NCBI GenBank assembly: GCA_032229885.1
Contig: JAVYAJ010000005.1
Coordinates: forward strand, 1 to 16,375
Source of the DNA: Anammoximicrobium sp032229885
Lineage (GTDB): Bacteria; Planctomycetota; Planctomycetia; Pirellulales; Pirellulaceae
DNA length: 16,375 nt
Direction: 5' to 3'
Shown: positions 1 to 8,488 of the stretch, piece by piece
Layout of the letters: the number at the start of each line of letters is the position of its first letter
Position numbering within the stretch: the stretch's first letter is position 1
Made by a program: the position numbers and the translations under genes
Notes under the pieces: generated by a model
The model's input: the letters and a program-made list of their open reading frames with translations, nothing else
The model's database searches: none
Told to the model about the DNA's origin: nothing

Positions 1-10
1 GCGCGGCGTC

Positions 11-90
11 AGCCCTGGGGCGTTGCCCCAGGCTACGGTGATCGGAGGCCTTCGGCCAAACAGATTCTTGGGTTGCGGGCGCTAGCCCGC
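11..90. repeat. Cluster of three GC-rich hairpins upstream of the LamG gene
   Basis: Three inverted repeats follow each other. The first spans 11-34 (AGCCCTGGGGC, loop GTT, GCCCCAGGCT, with one bulged C). The second is GGCC-TTC-GGCC at 47-57. The third is GCGGGC-GCTA-GCCCGC at 75-90, which ends only three bases before the ribosome binding site of the next gene. None is followed by a T-run, so they do not look like simple terminators. Palindromes of this kind are common in planctomycete intergenic DNA; the third could also shape the leader of the LamG mRNA. Confidence 0.55.
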
Positions 91-93
91 GTT

Positions 94-98
94 AGGAG
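94..98 (+). promoter_or_regulatory. Shine-Dalgarno site that decides the LamG gene start
   Basis: AGGAG stands seven bases before the ATG at 106. The frame could be opened further upstream at a TTG at 73, but that codon lies in the hairpin region, has no ribosome site, and would put an Arg-rich stretch before the signal peptide. The site therefore supports ATG 106. Confidence 0.75.
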
Positions 99-105
99 TC
101 GGACA

Positions 106-3100
106 ATGAAACAGGTCTTCTCGGGTCTCGTGATTCTGGTGGTTGTACTCCAGGCGACTTGGAGCGCGACTTGGACCGCGGCTGCCGACGCGACGCCGCC
201 CGTGACGCTGTGCGAGCCTTGGCGGGCCGAGTATGCGGGCGAGGACGCCACGGGCGAGCATGTCATCGGCCTCTGGCAGTTCAACGACAGCGGCGCGGAG
301 ATCGTCGATGCGTCCGGGCACGGACACAACGGCCGGCTGGAAAATGCGACGATCGCCGCGGACGGACGTTTTGGCGGTTGTCTGGAGAGCTTTCCCGGCT
401 GGCCCGTCGAAGACAAGCGGCATCGGGCCATCGTGCCTAGCCATTCGGCGCTCAGTCCCCGTGGTCCGTTCACGATCGAGATGTGGATCTGCGCCAAGGA
501 GCAGTTGGACGAACAGTATCCCGAAGCGTTTCTGCTGGACAAAAAGTACGTCGCGCACGACGACTATCAGTTGGTCTTGGGGCGATCCGACGGCGGCGGC
601 AATCGCGCGCTGCGCGCCGTTCTGGGATTTGGCGCCGATTCCGAGACCTACGCCGCGCTGCCCGCTCGGTTCGAGCCGGGCCGATGGCGGCACGTCGCAT
701 TTACCTACGACGGTGCGGGGACCGGCCGGTTCTATCTGGACGGCAGTTCGTGGGGCGGCGGCGAGTCGCCGTCGCGCAAGAGCATCAGCCCGGGCGGGCA
801 TCCGCTGTCGATCGGCGATCGCGTCGGCAGCTATTTTCATGGCTTTCCCGGCTTCATCGACCAGGTGCGGATCAGCGCCGGCGTCCGCGAGTTTCGCCGC
901 CTGCGGCTCGAACAGGTCTCCGACCGCCGCGTGTTCGTCCGCGGCGAGCCCGACGCGCGTCTGGATCTGGCCGTGACCAGTCTGCAGCGCGAGCCGCTGG
1001 CGTCGGTGACCATGAACGTGGCTTTGGCCGGGGTGGCCGAGCAGAAGTTCGTCCTCCGCGATGTGGCGCCAGGCCAGAGGCAGACCGTCGAGTATGCGTT
1101 CGACACGTCGCTGCAGCCCGACGAATATCAGCTCGTCGCGCGTTTGGCGCTGCCGCGTGCGTCCGAGGCCGCGGACGAGTCGGACGAGACGCTGGAGGAA
1201 CGGCTCGCCGTGCGTCTGATGCCGCGTCGTCCGCCCCATCAGTTTCCCGTTTTGATGTGGGGCATCTACGGAAACGTCGAATCCGAAGCCGAGCGTTTGC
1301 AGCAGGTCGGCTTTACCCACGTCCTCGGCTTGGGGGCGGACTACAGTCGCATCTGGGACGCCAAAGGCCCGGTCCAGGCCGCCGATGACAAGACCGTGGC
1401 CAACGCCAAACGGACGCTCGACGCGGCCCTGTCGCGCGATTTGACCGTGGTTGCCAGCTTGGCGCCGGCGGCGGCGATGCGGGATCGTGTCGAGCTGCAG
1501 CGAGTCGGGCGCGACGGAAAACCGTACCCCAAGGGCGACGACGTCTGCGGCTTGCTGCCGGTGTTGCAGGATTACTGTTTCCGCGTCGGCCAGTCGGTCG
1601 CGCAGACCTACGGCCGGTTTCCGGCGTTCGGCGGCGCGCTGCTGCACACCGAGGTCCGCGATCATGCCCAGCTCTGCTTTCACCCGGAGGACGTCGAGGC
1701 TTTTCGCAAGGCTTCGGGGATCGACATTCCCCCGCAGGCCATGAATCGCTGGGGCGTTTCGTACACCACGCTGCCGGACTTTCCCGCCTCGCGTGTGATT
1801 CCCGACGACTATCCGCTGTTGACCTACTACCGCTGGTACTGGCAGTCCGGCGACGGTTGGAACCTGCTGAACTCGCGCCTGCACGACGGACTGGCCACGA
1901 TGAAACGCCCCGACTTTTGGACGTTCCACGATCCGGCGGTCCGCGTCGCCCGCGTGTCCGGCAGCGGCGGCAACGTCGATGTGCTGAGCCAATGGACCTA
2001 CTCGTACCCCGATCCGATCCGGATCGGCGTGGCGACCGACGAACTGCTGGCCACCGCCGCACTCGCCGGGCGCCCGCAAGGGGTGATGAAGATGACCCAG
2101 ATAATCTGGTACCGAAACCAGACCGCGCCGCCGGCGAGCAAAGCCAAGCCGGCGCCGTCGTACCGCGCCCCATGGGAGATCGAACAACCCGATGCGCCGT
2201 TCATCACGATCGCCCCCATGCACCTGCGCGAAGCGTTCTGGACGAAAATGGCCCGGCCGATCCGAGGGATCATGTATCACGGTTGGCAGTCCCTGGTCCC
2301 GTGTGAAGGTTCCGGCGGCTATCGGTATACCAATCCTCAGACCCAGCACGAACTGGCCCGACTGATCCGACAGGTGGTCCGGCCGTTGGGGCCGACCCTG
2401 TTGCAGGTTCCGGGATCCAGAAGCGACGTCGCCTTTTTGGAGAGCTTTGCGTCGGAGATGTTCGCCCGACGAGGCACCTACGGTTGGAGCGGCGGCTGGA
2501 TCGGAGACTGTTATCAAATGCTGATGTACGCCCATCTCCAGCCGGACATCGTGCTCGACGAGACGATTGCCGAGCGAGGATTGGACGGCTATCGCGTCCT
2601 GGTCATGCCGGACTGTGACGTCCTGACGGAAACGGTCGCGGGTCGCATCAAAGCGTTCCAGGCCGGCGGCGGGCTGGTGGTGGGCGACGAGCGGACGTGT
2701 CCGGCGATCAAGCCCGACATCATCCTGCCTGTCTACGCGCGAACCGGCCGCGCCGTGGACGACAAGCAGGCGTTGCAGGCCCATGCGGCCCAGTTGCGCG
2801 CCGAACTCGATGCGCATTACCAGCGCGTCGCAGACACGTCCGAGCCCGATGTCATTCCCTATGTCCGCCGGCTCGGGACGACGGATTACCTGTTTCTGAT
2901 CAATGATCGCCGCGAGTACGGCCAGTACGTGGGGCAACACGGCCTAGTGATGGAAAATGGGCTTCCTGCGCGAGCCGACATCGCGGTGCGGCGGGAGGGA
3001 GGCGCCGTTTACGATCTGGTCGACAATCGGGCGATAGCAGCCCAGACCGCCGACGGGCGCCTCCGCTTCCCCGTCGAACTGGGACCGTGCGACGGTCGGT

Positions 3101-3492
3101 TGTTCATGATCTGTCCGCAGCCGATCGCCGGGGTTCGCGTGGAAACGCCGGAACAAATCGCGCTGGGTCAACAAGCGCGCTGTGTCGTTCGTGTCGTCGA
3201 CGCGACGGAAAAACCGATCGAGGCCGTCGTGCCCGTGCAGATCGAGATCCGCGATCCGAGCGGGCGCGTGGCCGAGTTCAGCGGCGCGTACGGCGCGGCC
3301 AATGGCCAGGTCGAGCTGAGCTTGGACATCGCGGCGAACGCCCCGTTTGGCGTCTGGCAGGTGACGGCTCGCGAGGGCGCGTCCGGCCGGTCCGCCGTCG
3401 GCTATTTCCGCGTCCCCGCGCCGACGCCTTGGCCGCCATCGGCCGACCCGATCCCGAGCGAGCTGGCCAAACCCGAACAGCCGAAAGGATAG
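106..3492 (+). CDS. Secreted LamG-domain protein with a glycosidase-like (GH42M-like) core
   Basis: A protein of 1,128 residues. Residues 1-27 form a signal peptide (Lys2, hydrophobic 4-17, AAA before the likely cleavage site), so the protein is exported. Residues about 55-262 are a LamG/concanavalin A-like fold, beginning with the typical WQFNDSG...DASGHGHNG and ending in FIDQVRIS. Residues about 280-350 look like a beta-sandwich. Residues about 365-800 resemble a TIM-barrel glycoside hydrolase region, with Glu516 (in LLHTEVRDH) as a candidate acid/base residue. About 825-865 (YRVLVMPDCDVLTE...GGGLVVGDE) resembles the beta-galactosidase trimerisation (GH42M) fold. The C-terminus is beta-rich. 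It is probably a polysaccharide-binding or -degrading protein; substrate and activity cannot be assigned, and the catalytic residue is inferred. It appears monocistronic. A 952-residue antisense frame across it is a GC-rich shadow. Confidence 0.85.
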   Translation: MKQVFSGLVILVVVLQATWSATWTAAADATPPVTLCEPWRAEYAGEDATGEHVIGLWQFNDSGAEIVDASGHGHNGRLENATIAADGRFGGCLESFPGWPVEDKRHRAIVPSHSALSPRGPFTIEMWICAKEQLDEQYPEAFLLDKKYVAHDDYQLVLGRSDGGGNRALRAVLGFGADSETYAALPARFEPGRWRHVAFTYDGAGTGRFYLDGSSWGGGESPSRKSISPGGHPLSIGDRVGSYFHGFPGFIDQVRISAGVREFRRLRLEQVSDRRVFVRGEPDARLDLAVTSLQREPLASVTMNVALAGVAEQKFVLRDVAPGQRQTVEYAFDTSLQPDEYQLVARLALPRASEAADESDETLEERLAVRLMPRRPPHQFPVLMWGIYGNVESEAERLQQVGFTHVLGLGADYSRIWDAKGPVQAADDKTVANAKRTLDAALSRDLTVVASLAPAAAMRDRVELQRVGRDGKPYPKGDDVCGLLPVLQDYCFRVGQSVAQTYGRFPAFGGALLHTEVRDHAQLCFHPEDVEAFRKASGIDIPPQAMNRWGVSYTTLPDFPASRVIPDDYPLLTYYRWYWQSGDGWNLLNSRLHDGLATMKRPDFWTFHDPAVRVARVSGSGGNVDVLSQWTYSYPDPIRIGVATDELLATAALAGRPQGVMKMTQIIWYRNQTAPPASKAKPAPSYRAPWEIEQPDAPFITIAPMHLREAFWTKMARPIRGIMYHGWQSLVPCEGSGGYRYTNPQTQHELARLIRQVVRPLGPTLLQVPGSRSDVAFLESFASEMFARRGTYGWSGGWIGDCYQMLMYAHLQPDIVLDETIAERGLDGYRVLVMPDCDVLTETVAGRIKAFQAGGGLVVGDERTCPAIKPDIILPVYARTGRAVDDKQALQAHAAQLRAELDAHYQRVADTSEPDVIPYVRRLGTTDYLFLINDRREYGQYVGQHGLVMENGLPARADIAVRREGGAVYDLVDNRAIAAQTADGRLRFPVELGPCDGRLFMICPQPIAGVRVETPEQIALGQQARCVVRVVDATEKPIEAVVPVQIEIRDPSGRVAEFSGAYGAANGQVELSLDIAANAPFGVWQVTAREGASGRSAVGYFRVPAPTPWPPSADPIPSELAKPEQPKG

Positions 3493-3500
3493 CGATTGGA

Positions 3501-3522
3501 CGCCCGCAAAGGGCGTTTCGTT
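3501..3522 (+). terminator. Weak terminator-like hairpin after the LamG gene
   Basis: Nine bases past the stop codon, CGCCC-GCAAA-GGGCG is followed by TTTCGTT. The five-pair stem and interrupted T-run make this a weak intrinsic terminator candidate. Confidence 0.3.
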
Positions 3523-3551
3523 GCCCGCATGGTGCGAGCAGGAGACAAATC

Positions 3552-3655
3552 AGCGGCAGGATGCCGCTGCCACGGTCGTTCCTTGCCCGCGTGTTCTAGG
3601 CACGGATCCCAGCGGCAAGATGCCGCTTCCACGACTGGTCTGTCCTTGCGGGCGT
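3552..3655. repeat. Two REP-like palindromic repeat units
   Basis: Two imperfect direct copies, 59 bases apart, each start with a seven-pair hairpin: AGCGGCA-GGA-TGCCGCT at 3552-3568 and AGCGGCA-AGA-TGCCGCT at 3611-3627. Each is followed by a related tail (CCACG..., then CCTTGC and GCGTG), so the repeat unit is longer than the palindrome, about 45 bases. They lie between two plus-strand genes and encode nothing recognisable. They look like a dispersed intergenic repeat family of the host genome. Confidence 0.6.
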
Positions 3656-3717
3656 GGTCCGGCCGCGCGTTGCCTAGTTGTGACAAACCTTCGGGAAATC
3701 GCGTCTTTTTTTCTCGC

Positions 3718-3745
3718 CCCGGCGTTGAACAACGGCGGGTTTTTT
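3718..3745 (+). terminator. Rho-independent terminator-like hairpin with T6
   Basis: CCCGGCGTT (3718-3726) pairs with AACGGCGGG (3731-3739) with one mismatch around the loop GAAC. Six T residues follow at 3740-3745. This is the best intrinsic terminator candidate in the window. It would separate LamG transcription from the DUF1559 gene. Confidence 0.5.
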
Positions 3746-4006
3746 CCGTTTGATTGGAGGCCAGATGGTGGCGGAGTCCGATCTGCCGCAATATAATCGT
3801 CGTGTGTAGAAGCTTCTGAGGCGGCCGCCAGCGCCAACCGAAATCGGGCTGCATGTCCGAACAAAAAAAGCTGGCGATTTGTCAATGGGCTTCGGTCACA
3901 CCGAATCTATCGGGTGCAGATGATCGAGCGCCGATGATACGACCTCGACAGGTTAACCGGTGCGTCTTTTTTCGTTTTTTTTACTCTGTTACGGGATCGA
4001 GAGAGA
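3746..4006 (+). other. Leader region of the DUF1559 gene
   Basis: No gene is visible here. A perfect 6+6 hairpin, TTCGGT-CAC-ACCGAA, lies at 3891-3905. Two T-tracts at about 3967-3982 lie just upstream of the start codon. A TTGTCA at about 3879 could be a -35 element, but I see no convincing -10 partner, so no promoter is called. Confidence 0.4.
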
Positions 4007-5023
4007 ATGAGCAGGCATTATAAAACGAAGCAAGGTTTTACGCTCGTCGAATTACTGGTCGTGATCGCGATCATCGGGATTCTGGTCGCCCTGCTGTTGC
4101 CTGCCATCCAGGCGGCGCGCGAGGCGGCGCGGCGATCGGAATGCTCGAACAATCTCAAGCAGCTCGCCTTGGCGCTGCACAACTATCACGACACGCACCG
4201 GACGTTTCCGGCGTCTTCGTATTGCAATATCGCCAATGCGCCGGTGGGTCGCTGGGAGCACTGTCACAGTTGGATCGAATCCGTCTTGCCGTACCTCGAG
4301 CAGGCGGCCTGGTTTGACCAGATCGATTTTGGGGTCTGGAATAACCAGGGAGTCAACCCTTCGGTGCTCAATGCGATCTGGATCCCGTCGCTGATGTGCC
4401 CCTCGGATCCGGATCGCGGCCTGTATGTGAACAGTCGCGATGGGAATTATACGCCCTACACGGGATCGGGAGATGCAGGCAAGTCGATGGGCGCGAATTA
4501 TCGGGGCAGCGCCGGCCCGGTCAATCTGAACCAGTGCGCGATTCCCGCGATGAATCCCAACATCAACTGCAAGTTCCTGAAAGGCTCGCGTCCGGCCGGT
4601 GGCTCAGCAGGCCCGCGTTGGGACGACGATTCACCTGGCATGTTCAGCGGAGGGTTCGTCGCGTACGACTTTACCTCGTGCAAAGACGGGACGTCGAACA
4701 CGGTGTTCATCGGCGAGACATTGCCGATCTGGAATTCGCTGGACATGTATTTTTCCGGCCACATGCATGTCGGGACGATGAACGTGCCGCCCAACTATCA
4801 CAAGGTCGATCCTTCGTGCGGCAAGGCCAAAACCTCGCGGGGCGGTGGCGGAACGTGCGCCTACGCGCCCAGTTGGATGGGCGGCTACAAGAGCGAGCAT
4901 CCGGGCGGCGTCCAGGTCGCGATGACCGACGGCAGCGTCCGTTTCATCAACGATGGGATCAACTATGCGCTGTGGTGCTACCTCGGCGACAAAGATGACG
5001 GCCAGGCGATCGGTGATTTCTGA
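4007..5023 (+). CDS. DUF1559 protein with pilin-like leader and H-X9-DG motif
   Basis: A protein of 338 residues and normal family length. The N-terminus has a type III (prepilin-like) leader: short basic head, Gly10 before Phe11, Glu15 as the +5 glutamate, then the hydrophobic helix LLVVIAIIGILVALLLPAI and the family signature AAREAARRSECSNNLKQ. The likely processing site is G10/F11 by a prepilin peptidase. The C-terminus carries H298-X9-D308-G309 (HPGGVQVAMTDG), the motif of the planctomycete prepilin-processing-associated family. These proteins are thought to be pseudopilin-like and placed at the cell envelope; their individual roles are unknown. The ATG follows a purine-rich GAGAGA. A lipoprotein gene follows on the same strand after 603 bases, a common partner type. 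Confidence 0.93.
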   Translation: MSRHYKTKQGFTLVELLVVIAIIGILVALLLPAIQAAREAARRSECSNNLKQLALALHNYHDTHRTFPASSYCNIANAPVGRWEHCHSWIESVLPYLEQAAWFDQIDFGVWNNQGVNPSVLNAIWIPSLMCPSDPDRGLYVNSRDGNYTPYTGSGDAGKSMGANYRGSAGPVNLNQCAIPAMNPNINCKFLKGSRPAGGSAGPRWDDDSPGMFSGGFVAYDFTSCKDGTSNTVFIGETLPIWNSLDMYFSGHMHVGTMNVPPNYHKVDPSCGKAKTSRGGGGTCAYAPSWMGGYKSEHPGGVQVAMTDGSVRFINDGINYALWCYLGDKDDGQAIGDF

Positions 5024-5626
5024 GGAAATGCTCGGGCGGCGGACCGGAAAGCCCCACGCGTTTGACACGCATCAGCAGCCCACCTTGTCCGTGCCGACCG
5101 TCGTCCCCCACGCTCTCAGCGGCGGCAACCAACCAGTGTCGGTGCGCGGGGTGGGTGTGGCCGCTCGCGCCCAACGTGTTCGTCGGCGAGCGGTCGGGCG
5201 GTGGCGGGTGATTCCCATCGTCGCCGCTGATCGGCAAATTAGTCGGATTAGGCGAGCCAATCACCACACAGCTTAACGGAATCAACGCCACGGTCAGATC
5301 CTGGACGACGATCACTCCAGATTCGTGCCGGCCGAGAGGATTTGTGCCGTGGGAGGCTTAAACGCCCCAAGTATGGATGGGCGCGATGCAGACTGCTCGC
5401 CGTGTCATCCTTCTTAAACGACGTCGCGCGCGTTCGACCGGCTCGACCGACAGAGCGACGCTTACGGGCGATACGGCAAGAGCGTTGCTCGCCTATCGCC
5501 GGATAATCGCGGGATCGTTTCCGCGTCGCACGCCGTGTCGCGAGTGTCGCGGGCGAGTTAAGCCCGACACGATTCGAGGCAGCGTTTCGCGGTTGGCACG
5601 AAACACCTGAAAGAGAGAAATTCGAG
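5024..5626. other. Intergenic region, 603 bases, no supported gene
   Basis: Short frames exist on both strands here, but none has a plausible ribosome site, recognisable motif or protein-like composition. I see no clear terminator after the DUF1559 stop and no clear promoter. The last bases before 5627 hold a GAGAG ribosome site for the lipoprotein gene. Confidence 0.5.
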
Positions 5627-6094
5627 ATGCGACTTTTCGATTTATGCGAGACGGTTCGACGCGCCACCCAGCCATTGGCTATCGCCGTCCTGGCATCAGC
5701 CCTGGTGGCCGGCGGGTGTTCTGGGCCCGCGCATCCGCCGACGGCCAAGGTGCACGGCAAAGTCACGTACAAGGGCGAAGCGGTCGCGGCGGGCAGGATC
5801 TCGTTTGTGCCTACCACGCTCGACGGCGGAACGAGCCGACCGGCGTCTGGCGGGATTCAAGCGGATGGCAGTTACACGCTGTCGAGCTTCGCCGAGGGAG
5901 ACGGAGTGTCGCCGGGCGATTACATCGTGACGATCGATCCGCGCAGCGGCGTGCTGTCGGACGAAGAGGTGGGCAAGCCGGTCGCCTCGACGATTCCAGC
6001 CACATATCTGAACGCCGAGCAGAGCCCGCTGAAGGCCACCATTCCGGCCGACAGCAAGGGGGATATCGAGCTGAACTTCGAGCTCGAAGATTGA
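5627..6094 (+). CDS. Small lipoprotein with carboxypeptidase regulatory-like domain
   Basis: A protein of 155 residues. Residues about 17-30 are hydrophobic and end in LVAGGC, a lipobox-like site with Cys31 as the lipidated residue. It should be a membrane-anchored exported lipoprotein. Residues 42 onward form one transthyretin/carboxypeptidase regulatory-like beta-sandwich: VHGKVTYKGEAVAAGRISFV, then ADGSYTL and SPGDYIVTI, the usual pattern of the family. No catalytic residues are expected; such proteins often sit beside DUF1559 genes in planctomycetes and their role is unknown. The ATG is preceded by GAGAG about ten bases upstream. The next gene runs towards it on the other strand, 105 bases away, with no strong terminator between them. 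Confidence 0.85.
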   Translation: MRLFDLCETVRRATQPLAIAVLASALVAGGCSGPAHPPTAKVHGKVTYKGEAVAAGRISFVPTTLDGGTSRPASGGIQADGSYTLSSFAEGDGVSPGDYIVTIDPRSGVLSDEEVGKPVASTIPATYLNAEQSPLKATIPADSKGDIELNFELED

Positions 6095-6199
6095 TCGCTC
6101 AGGCCTTGCGCGGGAGGCATTCGATGCGGGCGTGTCGCGTCGCAACGCGCACTGCGGTCCCGATCCCGATCGATTCCGCCCCGGCCCGGCACGATCTGC

Positions 6200-7906
6200 C
6201 TACCGAAGCCGCCACACCTCGACGCCCGAGCCATCGTCGAAGACTCGCACGAGCCGGTCGCGCCCATGCAGCGCCGCCGGCGACTGGTTTCCGGGCATCA
6301 ACCGCGTGTCGATCACCACGTGCTCGATCCCGGACTTGGTCATCAGAGCCAGCGCCGAGTCGGAAAACGGATCGTGTCTCAGCGTCTCGACCATGTGAAT
6401 CCACGAGTTGGGAAAGAAGCCCGAGTAGCCGTTGGCCATCGGAGTCCCGTGCCAGACGCCCAGCAACATCCATCGGGCGGACTGTTCGTAGTCTTCGATC
6501 TGATACCCCGCGGGAAAGGGCAAACACAGGATCCCTCGCCCCGCGGACGTGTGGCTGCGCACAAAGTCGGCCCAGGCGGGCTTCTCGGCCGGCTCGACAA
6601 CGCTTGTCAATTCCAGCGGCGCCGGCGGGACCTCGAACGCAACCAGCGCGCACGCCAGCCCGGCCAACCCGCGGCTCAGCCATCGCTTCCGCTCGGCCCA
6701 GGCTCGCCAGGCTCGGCTGCGCAAGAGCCGATCCAACCCGACCGTGCCCAGCAACACGACGACGAGCTGCGCGAAGTAGGCGAACCGATACGCGCTGCGA
6801 ACACGCGAAAACCCCGGCGCCCAATCGGCCAAGATACGCCACGGTCGCCAAAGGCCGATCGACAGGTTTGTACCGAACGACCAGAACACTGCCCAGCAGC
6901 CCAGAATCGCCAGAAACAAGACCACGCAGCGCTCGCGGCGATGCCGCGCAGCCAACCACACGCCGACCAGCGCCAGACTCGTGCGGATCCAACCCGGCGA
7001 TAGGGGCCGGGCCGCGCGACGCATCACGGCCGGAAAGCGGATCGCCGCTCCGGGCATGGTTTGCAGCCAGTCCGAGGCGGTTGCCGACAGCCCGTCGACC
7101 TCGGGCGACCGGCGGGCAAAGTGGTGTTCAGCCACGATGTGCCGCATGGGCAGCAACAGGGGCGCCAGCAGCGGCGTCGCCACGAACACCGCGATAAACA
7201 CGGCGATCAGCCATTTCCGCCACTGCCGCCATGGAACCGTCAACCAGGCGGACAGTCCCAATAGCAACATCAAGAACACGCCGTGATGGACACAGGTTGC
7301 GAATACCGCTGTCAAGGCCAAACCCAACACTGCGCCGCGCGACCAGGATGGCCTGCGGCGTAGCCAGATCACCGCATCCAAGGTCCACAGAACGCCCCAC
7401 AGCGCCATCAATTGGACCGTTTCGCGATCCTGGTGCACCAGAGGCAGCAGCAACACGGCTGCCCCGCCAGCCGCCGCCGTCGCCCAACGCACCCGCAAGG
7501 TTCTCAGCAGTCGCACGGCCAACAACGCATTGAGCGTCAGGGTCGCCATCAGATAGACCTGGTACGCCGGCACGGGCGAACCCATCAGCCATACCAGCGG
7601 AGCGACTATCCACGTGGCCGGCTGGGGCTCGGAAAACGCAAACGTGCCCGTCTCGGGATAGAAGATCGGCGCGTTCCAATAGCCCGCCAGCCCATGCCGC
7701 AACCGGTCGGCGTTCCACCAGATCGTCCAGGCGTTGAGCATCGGGATCGTCCCGGGCGCGGACCACCCGGTGGGCAGTGTCGTACGGGCGAATCGCGGCG
7801 CCGGCCAGATCGATACGGTCGCCAGCGTCGCGAAGCCCAGCGTCAAGGCGGCCCATCGTACCGACCGGACATGGAACCAGAGTTTCGGAGACGGTCTATT
7901 GTGCAT
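6200..7906 (-). CDS. Polytopic membrane protein, GT-C glycosyltransferase-like
   Basis: A protein of 568 residues if started at ATG 7906. About 12 hydrophobic segments are visible (roughly 18-34, 98-108, 116-133, 143-157, 165-181, 190-206, 209-222, 232-252, 309-319, 327-342, 375-392, 410-425), then a soluble C-terminal part of about 140 residues. After the first helix there is a long non-cytoplasmic loop with NAWTIWWNADRLRHGLAGYW and FYPE, the layout of GT-C glycosyltransferases that use lipid-linked sugars. Substrate cannot be told. The frame stays open upstream to 8068 with starts at 7990 and 8068, but the added residues are Arg/His-rich and not membrane-like, so 7906 is preferred; no strong ribosome site marks it. 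It is divergent from a second membrane protein gene. Confidence 0.75.
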   Translation of the reverse strand: MHNRPSPKLWFHVRSVRWAALTLGFATLATVSIWPAPRFARTTLPTGWSAPGTIPMLNAWTIWWNADRLRHGLAGYWNAPIFYPETGTFAFSEPQPATWIVAPLVWLMGSPVPAYQVYLMATLTLNALLAVRLLRTLRVRWATAAAGGAAVLLLPLVHQDRETVQLMALWGVLWTLDAVIWLRRRPSWSRGAVLGLALTAVFATCVHHGVFLMLLLGLSAWLTVPWRQWRKWLIAVFIAVFVATPLLAPLLLPMRHIVAEHHFARRSPEVDGLSATASDWLQTMPGAAIRFPAVMRRAARPLSPGWIRTSLALVGVWLAARHRRERCVVLFLAILGCWAVFWSFGTNLSIGLWRPWRILADWAPGFSRVRSAYRFAYFAQLVVVLLGTVGLDRLLRSRAWRAWAERKRWLSRGLAGLACALVAFEVPPAPLELTSVVEPAEKPAWADFVRSHTSAGRGILCLPFPAGYQIEDYEQSARWMLLGVWHGTPMANGYSGFFPNSWIHMVETLRHDPFSDSALALMTKSGIEHVVIDTRLMPGNQSPAALHGRDRLVRVFDDGSGVEVWRLR

Positions 7907-8488
7907 GATGCGATGCGTGACAGTGTACGACCAATCTCGCTCGTGATTGAGATTGGCAGGACGCTTGGCCGGACACGTGGGTACTTGCATTTCTCCACGA
8001 TAAGTGTACTCTGAGCTTCGGTTCGGGTGCGTGCAGCGAGGCAGTTTTCGTGTTTGGCTGTCGCCCATTTGCGCAGCCGTGCATTGGGGCGGCGCCTGTG
8101 GGCGGTTGTCAACCGTTCAGCCGGGTTCCAGACTCCTCGGGTACACTGACAGCGTGATGCGCTGCGTGGCGGCTACGGCATCGCGCCGGGTCGGGCATGA
8201 TTGCCTCGCCCGACGGGCTGACCATTGGCAGCTCGAGGCGGCGGATGCCCGGTGTTGCGAGCCGAACACAAGCGTGGCCTATGGCCGTAGGAGAAGCGTG
8301 GACCGCGAGTATCGTCGGTAACTCGCCGGGCCGCGCGCTGATCACCGCCACGGTACGCTCACATTTGCTTCGATTTTGGATGAACCGCATTCGAGCGGAC
8401 GACCGAATGGCGACTGGCGGGCGTTTGTCCGTCGCGCGTGCGAACAGGTGGCGATGGCGACAATTCGGCGAACGTGCGTTCACGGCAG
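7907..8488. other. Divergent intergenic region, 582 bases
   Basis: This region separates two divergent membrane protein genes and should hold both promoters, but no convincing -35/-10 pair can be picked out by eye. It contains the inverted repeat at 7931-7956 and a small palindrome GGCCTATGGCC at 8276-8286. A 156-codon frame at 8197-8667 overlaps the next gene in another frame and looks spurious. Confidence 0.45.
7931..7956. promoter_or_regulatory. Perfect 8+8 inverted repeat, candidate operator
   Basis: CCAATCTC, ten spacer bases, then GAGATTGG. The dyad centre lies about 38 bases upstream of the ATG at 7906. The spacing of the arms, about two helical turns, would suit a dimeric DNA-binding protein; it could also form a hairpin in the 5' leader. 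No regulator gene is nearby, so the role is inferred. Confidence 0.35.

Noticed and set aside
73..105. A TTG start at 73 adding eleven residues to the LamG protein
   Set aside because: It lies beside a hairpin, has no ribosome site, and would place several Arg residues before the signal peptide; ATG 106 has AGGAG at good spacing.
82..2940. A 952-codon open frame antisense to the LamG gene
   Set aside because: The plus-strand frame has a signal peptide, ribosome site and recognisable domains. The antisense frame is Arg/Gly/His-rich with no domains, as expected for a GC-rich shadow.
5644..7197. A 517-codon plus-strand frame crossing the lipoprotein and the minus-strand membrane protein
   Set aside because: It overlaps two supported genes, has an extreme Arg/Ala/Pro/Ser composition and no domain.
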